Assembly (NCBI GenBank): GCA_019187085.1
Contig: JABARS010000014.1
Span: 1-64,000, forward strand
Direction of reading: 5' to 3'
From: Pseudorhodoplanes sp.
GTDB lineage: Bacteria > Pseudomonadota > Alphaproteobacteria > Rhizobiales > Xanthobacteraceae
DNA length: 64,000 nt
A program made the position numbers and the translations under genes. Shown here one piece after another: positions 49,249 to 61,611 of this stretch. The notes under the pieces were generated by a model. That model did no database searches, had not been told where the DNA came from, and worked only from the letters and a program-made list of their open reading frames with translations. Position 1 is the stretch's first letter, and each line of letters begins with the position of its first letter.

Positions 49249-50766
49249 ATGAAAGTCGAACCGGAGGCCAGTACGTTCGCCGAGCGTTACGCGCGCGGCG
49301 AGCCGCAAGTCGTATGGACCACCCTCGTCGCCGACCTGGAAACGCCAGTGTCGGCGTTCCTGAAGATCGCCGGCGGGAAACCGATGGGCTTCCTGCTTGA
49401 ATCGGTGGAAGGCGGCGCGGTGCGGGGCCGCTATTCGATCATCGGGCTTGAGCCGGATCTGATCTTCCGCACCCACGGTGCGCAGGCGCAGATCAATCGC
49501 GATCCGGCGCGCGGCGAGAGCGGCTTTTCGCCGTTGAGTGCGCCGCCGCTCACGGCTTTGCGTTCGCTGATCGAGGAGAGCCGCGTTGCGCTGCCCGATG
49601 CCCTGCCGCCAATGGCTGCCGGCGTGTTCGGCTATCTCGGCTACGACATGGTTCGGCAAATGGAGCGATTGCCGCAGCCCAATCCGGATGTGCTCGGGCT
49701 GCCGGACGCGATCATGATCCGCCCGACGCTTGTCGTGGTGTTCGATGCGGTGAAGGATTCGATCACGGTGATTACGCCCGTGCGCCCGGCCGCCAGCGTG
49801 CCAGCGGAGGTTGCGCTGTCGCGCGCGACCGATCGGATTTCGCGCGTCGTCGATGCGCTCGACCGCCCGCTCGACAAATCGACGGCCGATGCCGGTGCCG
49901 GGCCGATCGTTCTAGCGCCGAAGTCCAATACGACGGCGGAAGAATACCGCGCGATGGTGTTGCGCGCGAAGGAATACATCCTGGCCGGCGATATTTTTCA
50001 GGTCGTGCTGTCGCAGCGTTTCGAGGCGCCGTTCGGCCTGCCCGCTTTCTCGCTTTATCGGGCGCTGCGGCGGGTCAACCCGGCGCCGTTCCTCTACTTC
50101 CTCGATTTCGGGGCGTTTTCGATCGCCGGCTCAAGCCCGGAAATCCTGGTGCGGACGCGCGCGGGCCGCATCACCATCCGCCCGATCGCCGGCACCCGTC
50201 CGCGCGGGGCGACGCCGCACGAGGACAGCGCGCTCGAAAAGGAACTGCTCGCCGACCCCAAGGAGCGCGCCGAGCACCTGATGCTGCTCGATCTCGGACG
50301 CAACGATGTCGGGCGCGTCGCGCGGATCGGAAGTGTCAAGGTCACCGACCAGTTTTTCATCGAGCGCTACAGCCAGGTCATGCACATCGTCTCGAACGTC
50401 GAGGGCGACCTTGCCGCAAACCGTGACGCCCTCGATGCACTGGCAGCCGGCTTTCCGGCCGGGACCGTGTCCGGCGCGCCCAAAATTCGCGCCATGGAAA
50501 TCATCGACGAGCTGGAAAAGGAAAAGCGTGGGATCTATGCCGGCGCCGTCGGATATTTCTCGGCGGCGGGTAATATGGACACCTGCATCGTCCTTCGCAC
50601 CGCCATCGTCAAGGACGGTACCATGTACGTCCAGGCCGGCGCCGGCATCGTCGCCGACAGCGATCCGGCCTCCGAACAGCAGGAATGCATCAACAAGGCC
50701 AAAGCACTGTTTCGCGCCGCCGACGAGGCGCGCCGTTTCGCCAGTTCGTCCGGGCGCGGGCAATAA
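49249..50766 (+). CDS. trpE: Anthranilate synthase component I
   Basis: 505-residue chorismate-using subunit. The Trp-feedback motif LLES (GFLLESVEGGAVRGRYS) is near the N-terminus; catalytic blocks are GTRPRGATPHED, HLMLLDLGRNDVGRVA, FPAGTVSGAPKIRAMEII and GAGIVADSDP. It is separate from trpG, unlike the fused trpE(G) of Rhizobium. With a four-base gap to ppiD there is no room for a trp leader peptide or attenuator directly in front. Confidence 0.97.
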   Translation: MKVEPEASTFAERYARGEPQVVWTTLVADLETPVSAFLKIAGGKPMGFLLESVEGGAVRGRYSIIGLEPDLIFRTHGAQAQINRDPARGESGFSPLSAPPLTALRSLIEESRVALPDALPPMAAGVFGYLGYDMVRQMERLPQPNPDVLGLPDAIMIRPTLVVVFDAVKDSITVITPVRPAASVPAEVALSRATDRISRVVDALDRPLDKSTADAGAGPIVLAPKSNTTAEEYRAMVLRAKEYILAGDIFQVVLSQRFEAPFGLPAFSLYRALRRVNPAPFLYFLDFGAFSIAGSSPEILVRTRAGRITIRPIAGTRPRGATPHEDSALEKELLADPKERAEHLMLLDLGRNDVGRVARIGSVKVTDQFFIERYSQVMHIVSNVEGDLAANRDALDALAAGFPAGTVSGAPKIRAMEIIDELEKEKRGIYAGAVGYFSAAGNMDTCIVLRTAIVKDGTMYVQAGAGIVADSDPASEQQECINKAKALFRAADEARRFASSSGRGQ

Positions 50767-50847
50767 GCGGGCCTGCGGGCCCCGGCTCCCTTGACCCCTT
50801 TCCAACCCGCGTCTAAGACCCGAAATACGCACGAAAAACCGGGTCTC

Positions 50848-51465
50848 ATGATCGTCCTGATCGACAATTACGACAGCTTCACCTTCAATCTCGTCCATTG
50901 CATGGGCGGGCTGGGGGCCGATATCGCCGTGTATCGCAACGACCAGATATCGGCCGACGAGGTGATCGCCATGAATCCCGAGGCGATCGTGCTCTCGCCC
51001 GGCCCGTGCACGCCGAACGAGGCGGGCATCTGCCTCGAACTGATCGAAAAGGCGTCGGACAGGATTCCGATGCTCGGCGTCTGCCTCGGCCATCAGGCCA
51101 TAGGACAGGTTTTCGGCGGCCACATAGTCCGCGCCCCTATACCCGTCCATGGCAAGCTGTCCGAGGTCCGCCACCGGGGCACGAGCGTATTTCGGGGCCT
51201 CAACCGTCCGTTCATGGCGACGCGCTACCATTCGCTCGTCGTTGACCGCGTGAGCATGCCCGGCGAACTGGAAGTCACCGCCGAGACCGACGACGGACTG
51301 GTGATGGGTCTGGCCCACCGCTCGCGACCGCTGCACGGCGTGCAATTTCATCCCGAGAGCATCGCTTCCGAGCACGGCGATCTCATCCTGAAGAATTTTC
51401 TCGAACTGGCCGCCGCCTGGAATGCGGCGCACCAGGACGCGGGCAAGGCCCGCCAGATCGCCTGA
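50848..51465 (+). CDS. trpG: Anthranilate synthase component II (glutamine amidotransferase)
   Basis: 205-residue class I amidotransferase that feeds ammonia to TrpE. It begins MIVLIDNYDSFTFNLVH; the oxyanion block LSPGPCTPNEAGI, nucleophile Cys in GVCLGHQAIGQ and His-Glu in VQFHPESIAS are complete. The start at 50848 leaves 81 bases after trpE; the ribosome site is weak. Confidence 0.96.
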   Translation: MIVLIDNYDSFTFNLVHCMGGLGADIAVYRNDQISADEVIAMNPEAIVLSPGPCTPNEAGICLELIEKASDRIPMLGVCLGHQAIGQVFGGHIVRAPIPVHGKLSEVRHRGTSVFRGLNRPFMATRYHSLVVDRVSMPGELEVTAETDDGLVMGLAHRSRPLHGVQFHPESIASEHGDLILKNFLELAAAWNAAHQDAGKARQIA

Positions 51466-51480
51466 CGGGGACCCAAAACC

Positions 51481-52497
51481 GTGACCGACGAATTCAAGGC
51501 GTTGATTGCCAAGGTCGCTACCGGTGCCACGCTCTCGCGCGAGGAAGCGGCGAGCGCATTCGATCGCATGATGTCGGGCGAAGCGACGCCCTCGCAGATG
51601 GGCGCGCTGCTGATGGGCCTGCGCGTGCGCGGCGAGACGGTCGACGAGATCACGGGCGCGGTGAGCGCCATGCGCGCCAAGATGCTGCGGGTCGAGGCGC
51701 CGCCGAACGCCGTCGACGTCGTGGGCACAGGCGGCGACGCCTCCGGTTCGTACAACATCTCGACCTGCGCGGCTTTTATCGTGGCCGGTGCCGGCATTCC
51801 GGTTGCCAAGCACGGCAACCGCGCACTGTCCTCGCGTTCGGGCGCCGCCGACGTCCTGTCCTCGCTTGGCGTCAAGATCGATCTTACGCCCGACATGGTC
51901 GGACGCTGCATCCGCGAAGCCGGGATCGGCTTCATGTTTGCGCCGGCGCATCATCCGGCGATGAAGAATGTCGGGCCGACGCGCGTCGAGCTCGGCACCC
52001 GCACGATTTTCAATCTGCTCGGCCCGTTGTCCAACCCGGCCGGTGTCAGGCGCCAGCTTGTCGGGGTGTTTTCGCGGCACTGGATCGAGCCGCTCGCGCA
52101 GGTGCTGCAGAATCTCGGCTCCGACAGCGTGTGGGTCGTGCACGGGTCCGACGGGCTCGACGAGATCACCTCGTCCGGCCCGACCTATGTCGCCGCGCTC
52201 AAGGATGGCAAGATCAAGACGTTCGAGATCGCGCCGCAGGACAGCGGGATCATGGTGGCAAAGCCGGAAGCGCTGCGCGGCGACGATGCCGACGTCAACG
52301 CCCGCGCGCTGAAGGATGTTCTCGACAACAAGGACGGCGCCTATCGCGACGTATCGGTTCTCAACGCGGCGGCGGCGTTCGTTGTGGCGGGCGCGGCCGA
52401 CAGCCTGAAGGAGGGCGTCGCCCTCGCCCACAAGTCCCTGCAATCCGGCGCTGCCAAAGACCGGGTGGCGCGGCTCATCGCCGTGTCGAATTCCTAG
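51481..52497 (+). CDS. trpD: Anthranilate phosphoribosyltransferase
   Basis: 338-residue enzyme joining anthranilate to PRPP. The PRPP motif [31 protein letters not shown] and [19 protein letters not shown] are present. It starts with GTG 51481 preceded by GGGGAC, 15 bases after trpG. Confidence 0.97.
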   Translation: MTDEFKALIAKVATGATLSREEAASAFDRMMSGEATPSQMGALLMGLRVRGETVDEITGAVSAMRAKMLRVEAPPNAVDVVGTGGDASGSYNISTCAAFIVAGAGIPVAKHGNRALSSRSGAADVLSSLGVKIDLTPDMVGRCIREAGIGFMFAPAHHPAMKNVGPTRVELGTRTIFNLLGPLSNPAGVRRQLVGVFSRHWIEPLAQVLQNLGSDSVWVVHGSDGLDEITSSGPTYVAALKDGKIKTFEIAPQDSGIMVAKPEALRGDDADVNARALKDVLDNKDGAYRDVSVLNAAAAFVVAGAADSLKEGVALAHKSLQSGAAKDRVARLIAVSNS

Positions 52498-52509
52498 GGC
52501 CCGCGCGCC

Positions 52510-53328
52510 ATGGCCGACATCCTCGCCAAGATCGAAGTCTACAAGCGCGAGGAAATCGCTGCCGCAAAGGCGGCACGCCCGGTCTCTTTGCTCGTGCGCG
52601 ATCTCGGCAATATCGACCCTCCGCGTGGTTTCCTGCGGGCAATCGAGGCGCGGGTCGGTCGCGGCGACTATGCGCTGATTGCGGAGATCAAGAAGGCGAG
52701 CCCGTCCAGGGGACTGATCCGCGCCGACTTCGATCCGTCGGCGCTCGCCCGCGCATACGAAACCGGCGGGGCGGCGTGCCTGTCGGTTCTGACTGATACG
52801 CCCTCGTTCCAGGGCCGGCTCGAATTCCTCACAGCCGCGCGCGCAGCGACTGCGCTGCCGGCCCTGCGCAAGGATTTCATGTTCGATCCCTATCAGGTGC
52901 TGGAGGCGCGTGCTTACGGCGCCGACTGCATCCTGATCATCATGGCCGCGCTCGATAATGCCGCGGCGAAGGACATCGAAGACGCCGCGTTCGATCTCGG
53001 CATGGATGTGCTGGTCGAAGTCCACGACGAGGCGGAACTCGATCGTGCGCTCAGGCTGCGATCGCGCCTCGTCGGCATCAATAACCGCGATCTGCGCACC
53101 TTCGAAACATCGCTTGCGGTGAGCGAACGTCTGGCGCCGCGCATCCCGGCCGACCGGATTGTCGTCGGCGAAAGCGGCCTGTTTGCGTCGGCCGATCTGG
53201 CGCGGCTCGCCCGGGCCGGCATTTCGACCTTCCTGATCGGCGAAAGCCTGATGCGGCAGGCCGACGTTACCGCCGCCACCCGCGCGATCCTCGCCCGCGA
53301 CCGCGCCGGCATCCACGCGGCGGGATAG
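52510..53328 (+). CDS. trpC: Indole-3-glycerol-phosphate synthase
   Basis: 272-residue TIM-barrel enzyme of tryptophan synthesis. Catalytic blocks are [64 protein letters not shown] and VGESGLF. It lies 12 bases after trpD; trpF and trpBA are elsewhere. Confidence 0.97.
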   Translation: MADILAKIEVYKREEIAAAKAARPVSLLVRDLGNIDPPRGFLRAIEARVGRGDYALIAEIKKASPSRGLIRADFDPSALARAYETGGAACLSVLTDTPSFQGRLEFLTAARAATALPALRKDFMFDPYQVLEARAYGADCILIIMAALDNAAAKDIEDAAFDLGMDVLVEVHDEAELDRALRLRSRLVGINNRDLRTFETSLAVSERLAPRIPADRIVVGESGLFASADLARLARAGISTFLIGESLMRQADVTAATRAILARDRAGIHAAG

Positions 53329-53330
53329 CC

Positions 53331-53819
53331 ATGGCCCGTGCAAAGACCCTCACTCATCTCAAGCGCTCCGGCGAAGCCCGGATGGTCGACGTGTCCGACA
53401 AGGCCGCGACCGAACGTGTCGCCGTGGCCGAAGGCCGGGTGCTGATGTCGGCGAAGACGCTCGATCTCGTGCTCAGCGGCGACGCCAAGAAAGGCGACGT
53501 GCTTGGTGCCGCGCGGATTGCCGGCATCATGGCCGCCAAGCGCACGCACGAACTGATCCCGCTTTGCCATCCCCTCGCCTTGTCGAAGGTCGAACTCGAC
53601 ATCGCACCGGACCGCAAGCTGCCCGGCCTGACTGTGCGCGCCACCGTCAAGCTCAAGGGCCAGACCGGGGTGGAAATGGAAGCGCTGACGGCCGTCTCGG
53701 TCGCTTGCCTGACGGTTTACGACATGGTGAAGGCGGCGGAGCGCGGCATGCGCATCGAAGGCATCCGGCTGATCGAGAAAAAAGGCGGCCGCTCCGGTCA
53801 TTACCGGGTCAGGGAGTAA
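53331..53819 (+). CDS. moaC: Cyclic pyranopterin monophosphate synthase
   Basis: 162-residue molybdenum cofactor enzyme converting 3',8-cH2GTP to cPMP. The core [40 protein letters not shown] and the catalytic Lys in IEKKGGRSG are intact. It follows trpC by two bases. Confidence 0.97.
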   Translation: MARAKTLTHLKRSGEARMVDVSDKAATERVAVAEGRVLMSAKTLDLVLSGDAKKGDVLGAARIAGIMAAKRTHELIPLCHPLALSKVELDIAPDRKLPGLTVRATVKLKGQTGVEMEALTAVSVACLTVYDMVKAAERGMRIEGIRLIEKKGGRSGHYRVRE

Positions 53820-53822
53820 CAG

Positions 53823-55034
53823 GTGGCCCTGATCACGGTATCGGACGCACTTGCGCGCATTCTGGAACAGGCACAGCCGCTCGGCACGGAAGACGTTCCG
53901 CTCGTCGAGGCGCACGGGCGGGTACTGGCCCGCGATCTCAGCGCCTTGCGCACGCAGCCGCCGGCGGACGTGTCGGCGATGGACGGTTATGCCGTGCGCG
54001 CGGCCGATGTTGGCTCCGCTCCCGCAAGTCTCGCGCTTATCGGTGAGGTGGCCGCCGGCCATCCCGGCAAGGAGGCCGTGCGTCCGGGCGAAGCGGCGCG
54101 GATATTCACCGGCGGCGTGGTGCCCGCGGGCGCCGACACGATCGTCATCCAGGAAAACACCGAACGCGACGGCGACCGTGTCGTCGTCAAGGCCGGTGCT
54201 CCGGCCGGAAAACACATCCGCCGCGCCGGGATCGATTTCGCCAAGGGCGATCTGCTGCTCCCCCGCGGACGGCGGCTGACCGGCCGCGACGTGATGCTGG
54301 CGGCCGCCGGCAATCACGCCTTGCTGCCGGTCTACCGGCAGCCGCGTGTGGCGATGTTTGCGACCGGCGACGAGCTCGTGATGCCCGGCCGGGAGCCCGG
54401 ACCCGGCCAGATCGTCTATTCGAACGGCTATGCCCTGATGGCGCTGGCGCGTGCGGAAGGCGCCGATGTCGTCGATCTCGGCGTGGTCCCCGACCGCATG
54501 GATGAGACCATGGCGGCGCTGCGCCGGGCCCGCGAGGCCGGGGCGGATGTGCTGGTCACGACCGGCGGCGCCTCGGTCGGCGAATACGACCTCATGCACC
54601 GCGCCTATACAACCGACGGATTCGCGCTGTCGTTCTGGAAGGTCGCGCTGCGCCCGGGCCGGCCGTTGATGTACGGACAGAGAGGATCCATGCGGGCGCT
54701 CGGCTTGCCGGGCAATCCGGTCTCGGCCTTTGTGTGTGCGTTCCTGTTTCTTGTTCCGCTCATCCGCGTCCTGACCGGCCGGGTCGATTTCGAGCACCCA
54801 ATCGAATCGCTGCCGGTCGGCTGCGACATGCCGGGCAACGACGGGCGGGCCGACTATATGCGGGCGACGATTGCGCGCTCCCCCGATGGCCGGGAGGTGG
54901 TCACCCCGTGGCCGACGCAGGACTCCTCGGTGATGCGGGCCCTGGCAAAAGCCGATTGCCTGCTCATCCGTCCGCCAAATTCCCCGCCTGCAAAGGCCGG
55001 CGATCTGTGCCCCGTGCTTAAGCTTTCCCTTTAG
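53823..55034 (+). CDS. moeA: Molybdopterin molybdenumtransferase
   Basis: 403-residue enzyme inserting molybdate into adenylylated molybdopterin. Blocks PADVSAMDGYAVRAAD, IFTGGVVPAGADTIV, MFATGDELVMPG, VTTGGASVGEYD and LGLPGNPVSAFV are typical. Start is GTG 53823, three bases after moaC. Confidence 0.97.
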   Translation: MALITVSDALARILEQAQPLGTEDVPLVEAHGRVLARDLSALRTQPPADVSAMDGYAVRAADVGSAPASLALIGEVAAGHPGKEAVRPGEAARIFTGGVVPAGADTIVIQENTERDGDRVVVKAGAPAGKHIRRAGIDFAKGDLLLPRGRRLTGRDVMLAAAGNHALLPVYRQPRVAMFATGDELVMPGREPGPGQIVYSNGYALMALARAEGADVVDLGVVPDRMDETMAALRRAREAGADVLVTTGGASVGEYDLMHRAYTTDGFALSFWKVALRPGRPLMYGQRGSMRALGLPGNPVSAFVCAFLFLVPLIRVLTGRVDFEHPIESLPVGCDMPGNDGRADYMRATIARSPDGREVVTPWPTQDSSVMRALAKADCLLIRPPNSPPAKAGDLCPVLKLSL

Positions 55035-55042
55035 GGAAGCTT
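55020..55042 (+). terminator. Hairpin overlapping the moeA stop codon
   Basis: AAGCT-TTCCC and GGGAAGCTT can pair as a nine-bp stem with one bulged T; the moeA TAG (55032-55034) falls at the loop. There is no T tract, so termination before lexA is uncertain. Confidence 0.35.
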
Positions 55043-55073
55043 CGGATTGTTCACGCCAAATTAAATGGTTGCG

Positions 55074-55088
55074 GAACACATATCGAAC
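55074..55088. promoter_or_regulatory. LexA (SOS) box of lexA
   Basis: GAAC-ACATATC-GAAC fits the alphaproteobacterial LexA operator GAAC-N7-GAAC exactly. It lies 68 bases before the lexA ATG and overlaps the end of a possible -35 (TTGCGG, 55069-55074), as expected for autorepression. Confidence 0.88.
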
Positions 55089-55155
55089 AGATAGTGTCCG
55101 TTCATGATTTGTTTCTGCGGCGCCCGTTCGCCGCGCTCCGGGGGACCCAAGGCCG

Positions 55156-55851
55156 ATGCTGACCCGCAAACAATTCGAGCTTCTTCGTTTCGTCCATGAC
55201 CGGCTGAAGGAGACGGGGGTGCCTCCCTCCTTCGACGAGATGAAGGACGCTCTCGACCTGCGCTCGAAATCCGGCATCCATCGCCTGATCATGGCGCTTG
55301 AGGAACGCGGGTTCATCCGGCGGCTGCCGAACCGGGCGCGTGCCATCGAGGTGATCAAGCTGCCCGACTCCGTCGCCCAGGGGCTCGGCGGCAAGCGCGG
55401 TTTCACTCCGAGCGTGATCGAGGGCAATCTCGGCCGCGTGCGCACGGGGTCGGAGGAAGAAAGCGGCCGCCCGGTGCCTGTTCCGGTCATGGGCCGCATC
55501 GCGGCCGGTACACCGATCGAGGCGATTCAGACGCGCAGCCATACCATCAACATGCCGCCGGACATGCTGACCGCGGGCGAACATTTCGCGCTCGAAGTGC
55601 GCGGCGATTCCATGGTCGATGCCGGCATCCTCGACGGTGACGTGGCGCTGATCCGCAAGACCGAGAACGCCGATACCGGCGACATCGTCGTAGCGCTGAT
55701 CGATGACGAGGAAGCAACGCTGAAGCGTTTCCGCCGTCGCGGCGCCTCGATCGCGCTCGAGCCCGCCAACAGCGCTTACGAGGTACGCATCCTGCCGCCA
55801 ACGCGCGTGCGCATCCAGGGCAAGCTGGTCGGGTTGTTCCGGCGCTACTGA
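55156..55851 (+). CDS. lexA: SOS repressor LexA
   Basis: 231-residue DNA-damage repressor. An N-terminal winged helix ([41 protein letters not shown]) is followed by the S24 autoprotease domain with cleavage site Ala117-Gly118 (GRIAAGTP), nucleophile Ser152 ([10 protein letters not shown]) and Lys190 (EATLKRF). AAGGCCG precedes ATG 55156, and an SOS box lies upstream. Confidence 0.98.
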   Translation: MLTRKQFELLRFVHDRLKETGVPPSFDEMKDALDLRSKSGIHRLIMALEERGFIRRLPNRARAIEVIKLPDSVAQGLGGKRGFTPSVIEGNLGRVRTGSEEESGRPVPVPVMGRIAAGTPIEAIQTRSHTINMPPDMLTAGEHFALEVRGDSMVDAGILDGDVALIRKTENADTGDIVVALIDDEEATLKRFRRRGASIALEPANSAYEVRILPPTRVRIQGKLVGLFRRY

Positions 55852-55856
55852 TCCGT

Positions 55857-58175
55857 TCAGGGGTCTTCGACAGCGACGTCGTCCGTGCGCGGCGTGACGT
55901 CGGGAAGCGCCGTGGGCGCGGCGGTGCCGGCGCCCGCCTTACGGTCGGCGGTTTGGTTGCGGGTCCAATTGTGCATCCATGGCCGTTCCTGCCCGCGCGG
56001 ACGCGCGCGGATGACCTCGTAGTTTTTGTCCTCTTCATTTTCGCCATTGTGCAGGAGCGCGATTGCGCCCGAGGCGCGGATTTCCGCCGCGTCGACCAGC
56101 ATCGCCCGGCAACCCGCAGGCGACGGCGCGCCCGACCAGATAACGACCGTCGCGCGCTCGCAGTCTTCGGCAGCGGCCTCCGGCGTGTGCGGCTGGGCGA
56201 TTGTTATGCCTCTACCTCGCGCCACGACGCAGCCGGCCTTGTCGCATCGCACATCCTGCGAAAGACTTTCGTCGCCGGGCTGACGTCCGTCGCCGTCCGC
56301 CGCAAGCCAGGTGCGCAGCGTGAAGGCATCGCCGTTGCCGCCGGCGGCGCTCATGACAGAGTAACGCCCGTTATCGGTGCGCACCGCGACCATGCGGGCA
56401 TCCGCCGAGACCAGCACATCCGGCTGGCGGGTCGTTGCAGCAAACCCGCAGGCCACAGCCAACAGAACCGCACCGCCGAACCGGAGCGGCGAACGCAGCA
56501 GACACAGGACCACGATGCCCGCGGTGCCGAGCAACAGCGGAGCAACACCGAAGGCCGAGATGCGACCGACTGCACCGGGCAGGCGCGAGACCCAGAGCGC
56601 GACGTCGGTCATCCGCGCGATCCCCTCGCCCATCAACTGCCAGAGCGGTCCGTCGAAGCCGAACGGTGCGGTAATGAGCGCGAGCAGGCCGGCCGGCATT
56701 ACCCAGGCCGAGACGATGGGCATCGCCGCGAGGTTGGCAAGCACCCCATAGGGCGCCAGACGATGGAAGTGGTAGGCCGCGAACAGCGTGGTCGCACAGC
56801 CGGCGACCGCGGAGGCGACCACCAGCGCAAGCAGTTCGCGCCCGCCCCAGAGCGCCACTTTCATCGCAAGCCGTGTTTCGCCGACGGCGGAGAACCACGG
56901 CAGCCCCCGCTCATAGACGGCGATGAGCGCCAGCGTCGCCGCAAACGACATCTGGAAGCTCGGATGCACGATCGCTTCGGGCGCGACCAGCAGCAGAACC
57001 AGGGCCGCCACCGCGATCGTGCGCAGCGTCAGCGCCGAACGATCGAACATGACGCCGATCAGGACGATCGCGGTCATGATATAGGCGCGCCGGGTCGCGA
57101 TCTCCGCACCCGAGAGCAGAAGATAGAACGTGGCCGCCGTGAGCGCCCCGACCGCCGCCCATTTCTTGATCGCGCGACGATTGGCAAGCGCGGGCACCAA
57201 TGCCAGCCCGGCGCGGAAGGCAAAGAAGATCACGCCTGCCACGACGGCCATATGGTAGCCGGAGATCGAGAGCACGTGCGCGAGGCTTGAGACATACATC
57301 GCGTCGTTGACCTCGGCCGATATCGCATCCCGCTTGCCGGTGATGAGCGCGGATGCGATCGCGCCACGGTCGCCGGGCACCACGGTGCGAATGCGCGCAT
57401 CGATGGCGTCGCGCATGGCGCTGATCGTTGCGGTCATCTGCAGCGCCAGATCCGGCGGCCGGGGCGGCTCGATCCGGCGGATCGCCCCGAGCACAAAGCC
57501 GGTCGCGCCGATGCCCTGGAAATAAAGGTCGCGGGCGAAGTCGTAGCCGCCGGGACGCAGCGGCTGCAGCGGCGGCATCAGGCGCGCGCGCAATGAGACG
57601 AACGCGCCGGCGGGCGGCGCGGTGCCTTTGCGCACCGACAGCCGTACGCGGTCCGGCCGCACCGGCAGGCGCGATCCTTCGATGGTGTGGACGGCGATGA
57701 CGATGCGGTCGGTCCGTTCGCGCTCCTCGCGCGTTTCGACAAAACCGGAAAGCGCCGTGACATAGACGGCAGCCGGCAAAACCGGGTGCGATATGCGCTG
57801 GCTCTTCATGGTGGCCGCGGCAAAACCCGCCGCGACGGCGGTCAGACCGAGCGCGACCGGAAAGCCGACGGCGCGGTTGCGCAGGCCGATCGCCGCCGCA
57901 ACGCCGGCCGCCGTGGCGAGAAGCGCCGCCCACCAGAACGGCTCGCGGTCGGCCGCGAAATAGAGAATGACGCCGATCCCGAACGCTACCGGCAGCCAGA
58001 TGACGAGCCGTCCGGGCGCGATCTCCGCCGCGATCCAGGCTCGCAGCCATCCGGACAGGAGATCGGTAAGACCGCGGGCACCCTGCAGCCAGACGGGAAC
58101 CGTCGCTCCTGCCCGGCCCGGCGCGGCGGACGGCCAGGTTCGCGCCCGCGTCTTGCCTGTCCGGTCGTCCCCCAT
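55857..58175 (-). CDS. comEC: ComEC/Rec2 family competence membrane protein
   Basis: 772-residue polytopic inner-membrane protein, candidate DNA-uptake channel. DUF4131-like N-terminal membrane and OB-like region (to about 230) is followed by the Competence domain with HVLSISGYHMAVVAGVIFFAFRAGLA and many helices to about 575. The C-terminal third has no HxHxDH metal motif, so the beta-lactamase-like nuclease domain of Firmicutes ComEC is absent or degenerate, as often in alphaproteobacteria. It converges on lexA with five bases between. Start is uncertain by a few codons. Confidence 0.9.
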   Translation of the reverse strand: MGDDRTGKTRARTWPSAAPGRAGATVPVWLQGARGLTDLLSGWLRAWIAAEIAPGRLVIWLPVAFGIGVILYFAADREPFWWAALLATAAGVAAAIGLRNRAVGFPVALGLTAVAAGFAAATMKSQRISHPVLPAAVYVTALSGFVETREERERTDRIVIAVHTIEGSRLPVRPDRVRLSVRKGTAPPAGAFVSLRARLMPPLQPLRPGGYDFARDLYFQGIGATGFVLGAIRRIEPPRPPDLALQMTATISAMRDAIDARIRTVVPGDRGAIASALITGKRDAISAEVNDAMYVSSLAHVLSISGYHMAVVAGVIFFAFRAGLALVPALANRRAIKKWAAVGALTAATFYLLLSGAEIATRRAYIMTAIVLIGVMFDRSALTLRTIAVAALVLLLVAPEAIVHPSFQMSFAATLALIAVYERGLPWFSAVGETRLAMKVALWGGRELLALVVASAVAGCATTLFAAYHFHRLAPYGVLANLAAMPIVSAWVMPAGLLALITAPFGFDGPLWQLMGEGIARMTDVALWVSRLPGAVGRISAFGVAPLLLGTAGIVVLCLLRSPLRFGGAVLLAVACGFAATTRQPDVLVSADARMVAVRTDNGRYSVMSAAGGNGDAFTLRTWLAADGDGRQPGDESLSQDVRCDKAGCVVARGRGITIAQPHTPEAAAEDCERATVVIWSGAPSPAGCRAMLVDAAEIRASGAIALLHNGENEEDKNYEVIRARPRGQERPWMHNWTRNQTADRKAGAGTAAPTALPDVTPRTDDVAVEDP

Positions 58176-58265
58176 GCGCGGAAATCCCGATCGCGCGCCT
58201 GCCCTGCCGCAATGCTACATGGCTTCAATGGGGACGCGAAAGGCCGGGCGACCGTGCCGCAATCG

Positions 58266-59960
<1,695 letters not shown>

Positions 59961-60180
59961 GCTGTCGTTCCATTGTCCGTGCCGGCGGATCGCGACACGC
60001 GGGCCTATCTGCCAAATCCGGCCGTCCCCGCCAAGTGGACTGTCGAAAGCGGCCTGTCAGTGTGGCCTGTTACCGTAGCCCGCAATCCTGCTGCGCGCTC
60101 CCGTCGCCTTGGAAACGCTGCGATCTTTTGTGGTAGAGGTCGCGGATCGTCGAATCCTCACGCGAGCCCGCCAACCGGCT

Positions 60181-61611
60181 ATGTCGAAACCCGTCGTTAC
60201 CCGCTTCGCGCCATCGCCGACCGGTTTCCTGCATATCGGCGGGGCGCGCACCGCGCTCTTCAACTGGCTCTATGCGCGCGGCCGCGGCGGCAGGATGCTG
60301 CTGCGGATCGAGGACACTGATCGCGAGCGTTCGACGCAGGCAGCGATCGACGCCATCCTGGACGGGCTCAGATGGCTCGGCATCGACTGGGACGGCGACG
60401 TCGTCTTCCAGTTTCCGCGCGCCGCGCGCCACCGCGAGGCGGTGGAGGACTTGATCGCCCGCGGCAGGGCCTACCGCTGCTACGCCTCGCCGCAGGAGCT
60501 TGAGGAGATGCGCGAGAAGGCGCGCAGCGAAGGCCGCACGCGCCTGTACGACGGACGCTGGCGCGACCGCGATCCGGCTGACGCGCCGGCCGGCGTCAAG
60601 CCGGTCGTCCGCCTCAAGGCGCCGCTGACCGGGGAGACCGCGATCATGGACCAGGTCCAGGGCCGCGTGGTCTGGCAGAACGAGAACCTCGACGATTTCG
60701 TGCTGCTGCGGTCTGACGGCACCCCGACCTACATGCTCGCCGTGGTCGTGGACGATCACGACATGGACGTCACCCATATCATCCGCGGCGACGATCACCT
60801 CAACAATGCCGCCCGGCAAACCCAGATCTACGAGGCGCTTGGCTGGCCGGTGCCGACCATGGCCCATATCCCACTCATCCACGGCCCGGACGGCTCGAAA
60901 CTCTCCAAGCGGCACGGCGCGCTGGGCGTCGATGCGTATCGCGGCATGGGCTATCTGCCGGCGGCGCTGCGCAACTATCTCGTCCGGCTCGGCTGGGCCC
61001 ACGGCGATCAGGAAATCTTCTCGACCGAGGACATGGTACGCCTCTTCGACCTGCCGCAGGTCGGCCGCTCGCCCGCGCGTTTCGATTTCGCCAAGCTCGA
61101 GCATCTCAATGGCCACTATATCCGCAGCACCACGGACACGGACCTGCTGGTCGAGCTTGAGCGCGCCCTGCCGCACATCGCGGGCGGCGATTTGCTCGCG
61201 GCAAAAATGTCCGATCCCCTCCGGGCGAAAATCCTTGCCGCCATGCCTGCGCTCAAGGAGCGCGCCAAGACGCTGATCGATCTCCTCGACGGCACCCGCT
61301 TCCTGTGGTCGGACCGGCCGGTACCGCTCGACGAGAAGGCGGCTGCGCTCCTGACGGGCGAGGCGCGCAGGATCATCGCGCGGCTGATCGGGGCGCTCGA
61401 ACGGGTCGAGCCGTGGACTGCCGCGGCCCTCGAGGTGAGCGTGCGCACATTTTCGGAGAGCGAGAACATCAAGCTCGGCTCGGTGGCGCAGCCGCTGCGC
61501 GCGGCATTGACCGGACGGACCACCTCGCCCGGCATTTTCGATGTGCTGGCGGTGCTCGGCAAGGACGAGAGCCTGGCGCGCCTGCACGACCGCGCAGCCG
61601 AGCCGGCATAA
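60181..61611 (+). CDS. gltX: Glutamyl-tRNA synthetase
   Basis: 476-residue class I synthetase charging tRNA-Glu. [21 protein letters not shown] and KLSKRHGA are the two class I signatures; the [19 protein letters not shown] block is typical. Whether it also mischarges tRNA-Gln cannot be read. Start ATG 60181 gives [15 protein letters not shown]; it is divergent from glnS across 220 bases. Confidence 0.97.
   Translation: MSKPVVTRFAPSPTGFLHIGGARTALFNWLYARGRGGRMLLRIEDTDRERSTQAAIDAILDGLRWLGIDWDGDVVFQFPRAARHREAVEDLIARGRAYRCYASPQELEEMREKARSEGRTRLYDGRWRDRDPADAPAGVKPVVRLKAPLTGETAIMDQVQGRVVWQNENLDDFVLLRSDGTPTYMLAVVVDDHDMDVTHIIRGDDHLNNAARQTQIYEALGWPVPTMAHIPLIHGPDGSKLSKRHGALGVDAYRGMGYLPAALRNYLVRLGWAHGDQEIFSTEDMVRLFDLPQVGRSPARFDFAKLEHLNGHYIRSTTDTDLLVELERALPHIAGGDLLAAKMSDPLRAKILAAMPALKERAKTLIDLLDGTRFLWSDRPVPLDEKAAALLTGEARRIIARLIGALERVEPWTAAALEVSVRTFSESENIKLGSVAQPLRAALTGRTTSPGIFDVLAVLGKDESLARLHDRAAEPA

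Noticed and set aside
50131..53343. 1070-codon open frame on the minus strand opposite trpE-trpG-trpD-trpC
   Set aside because: It spans four real genes on the other strand and shows no domain signature; it is a codon-bias shadow.
52914..55499. 861-codon minus-strand open frame across trpC, moaC, moeA and lexA
   Set aside because: Same reason: antisense to conserved genes, no recognisable motif, biased composition.
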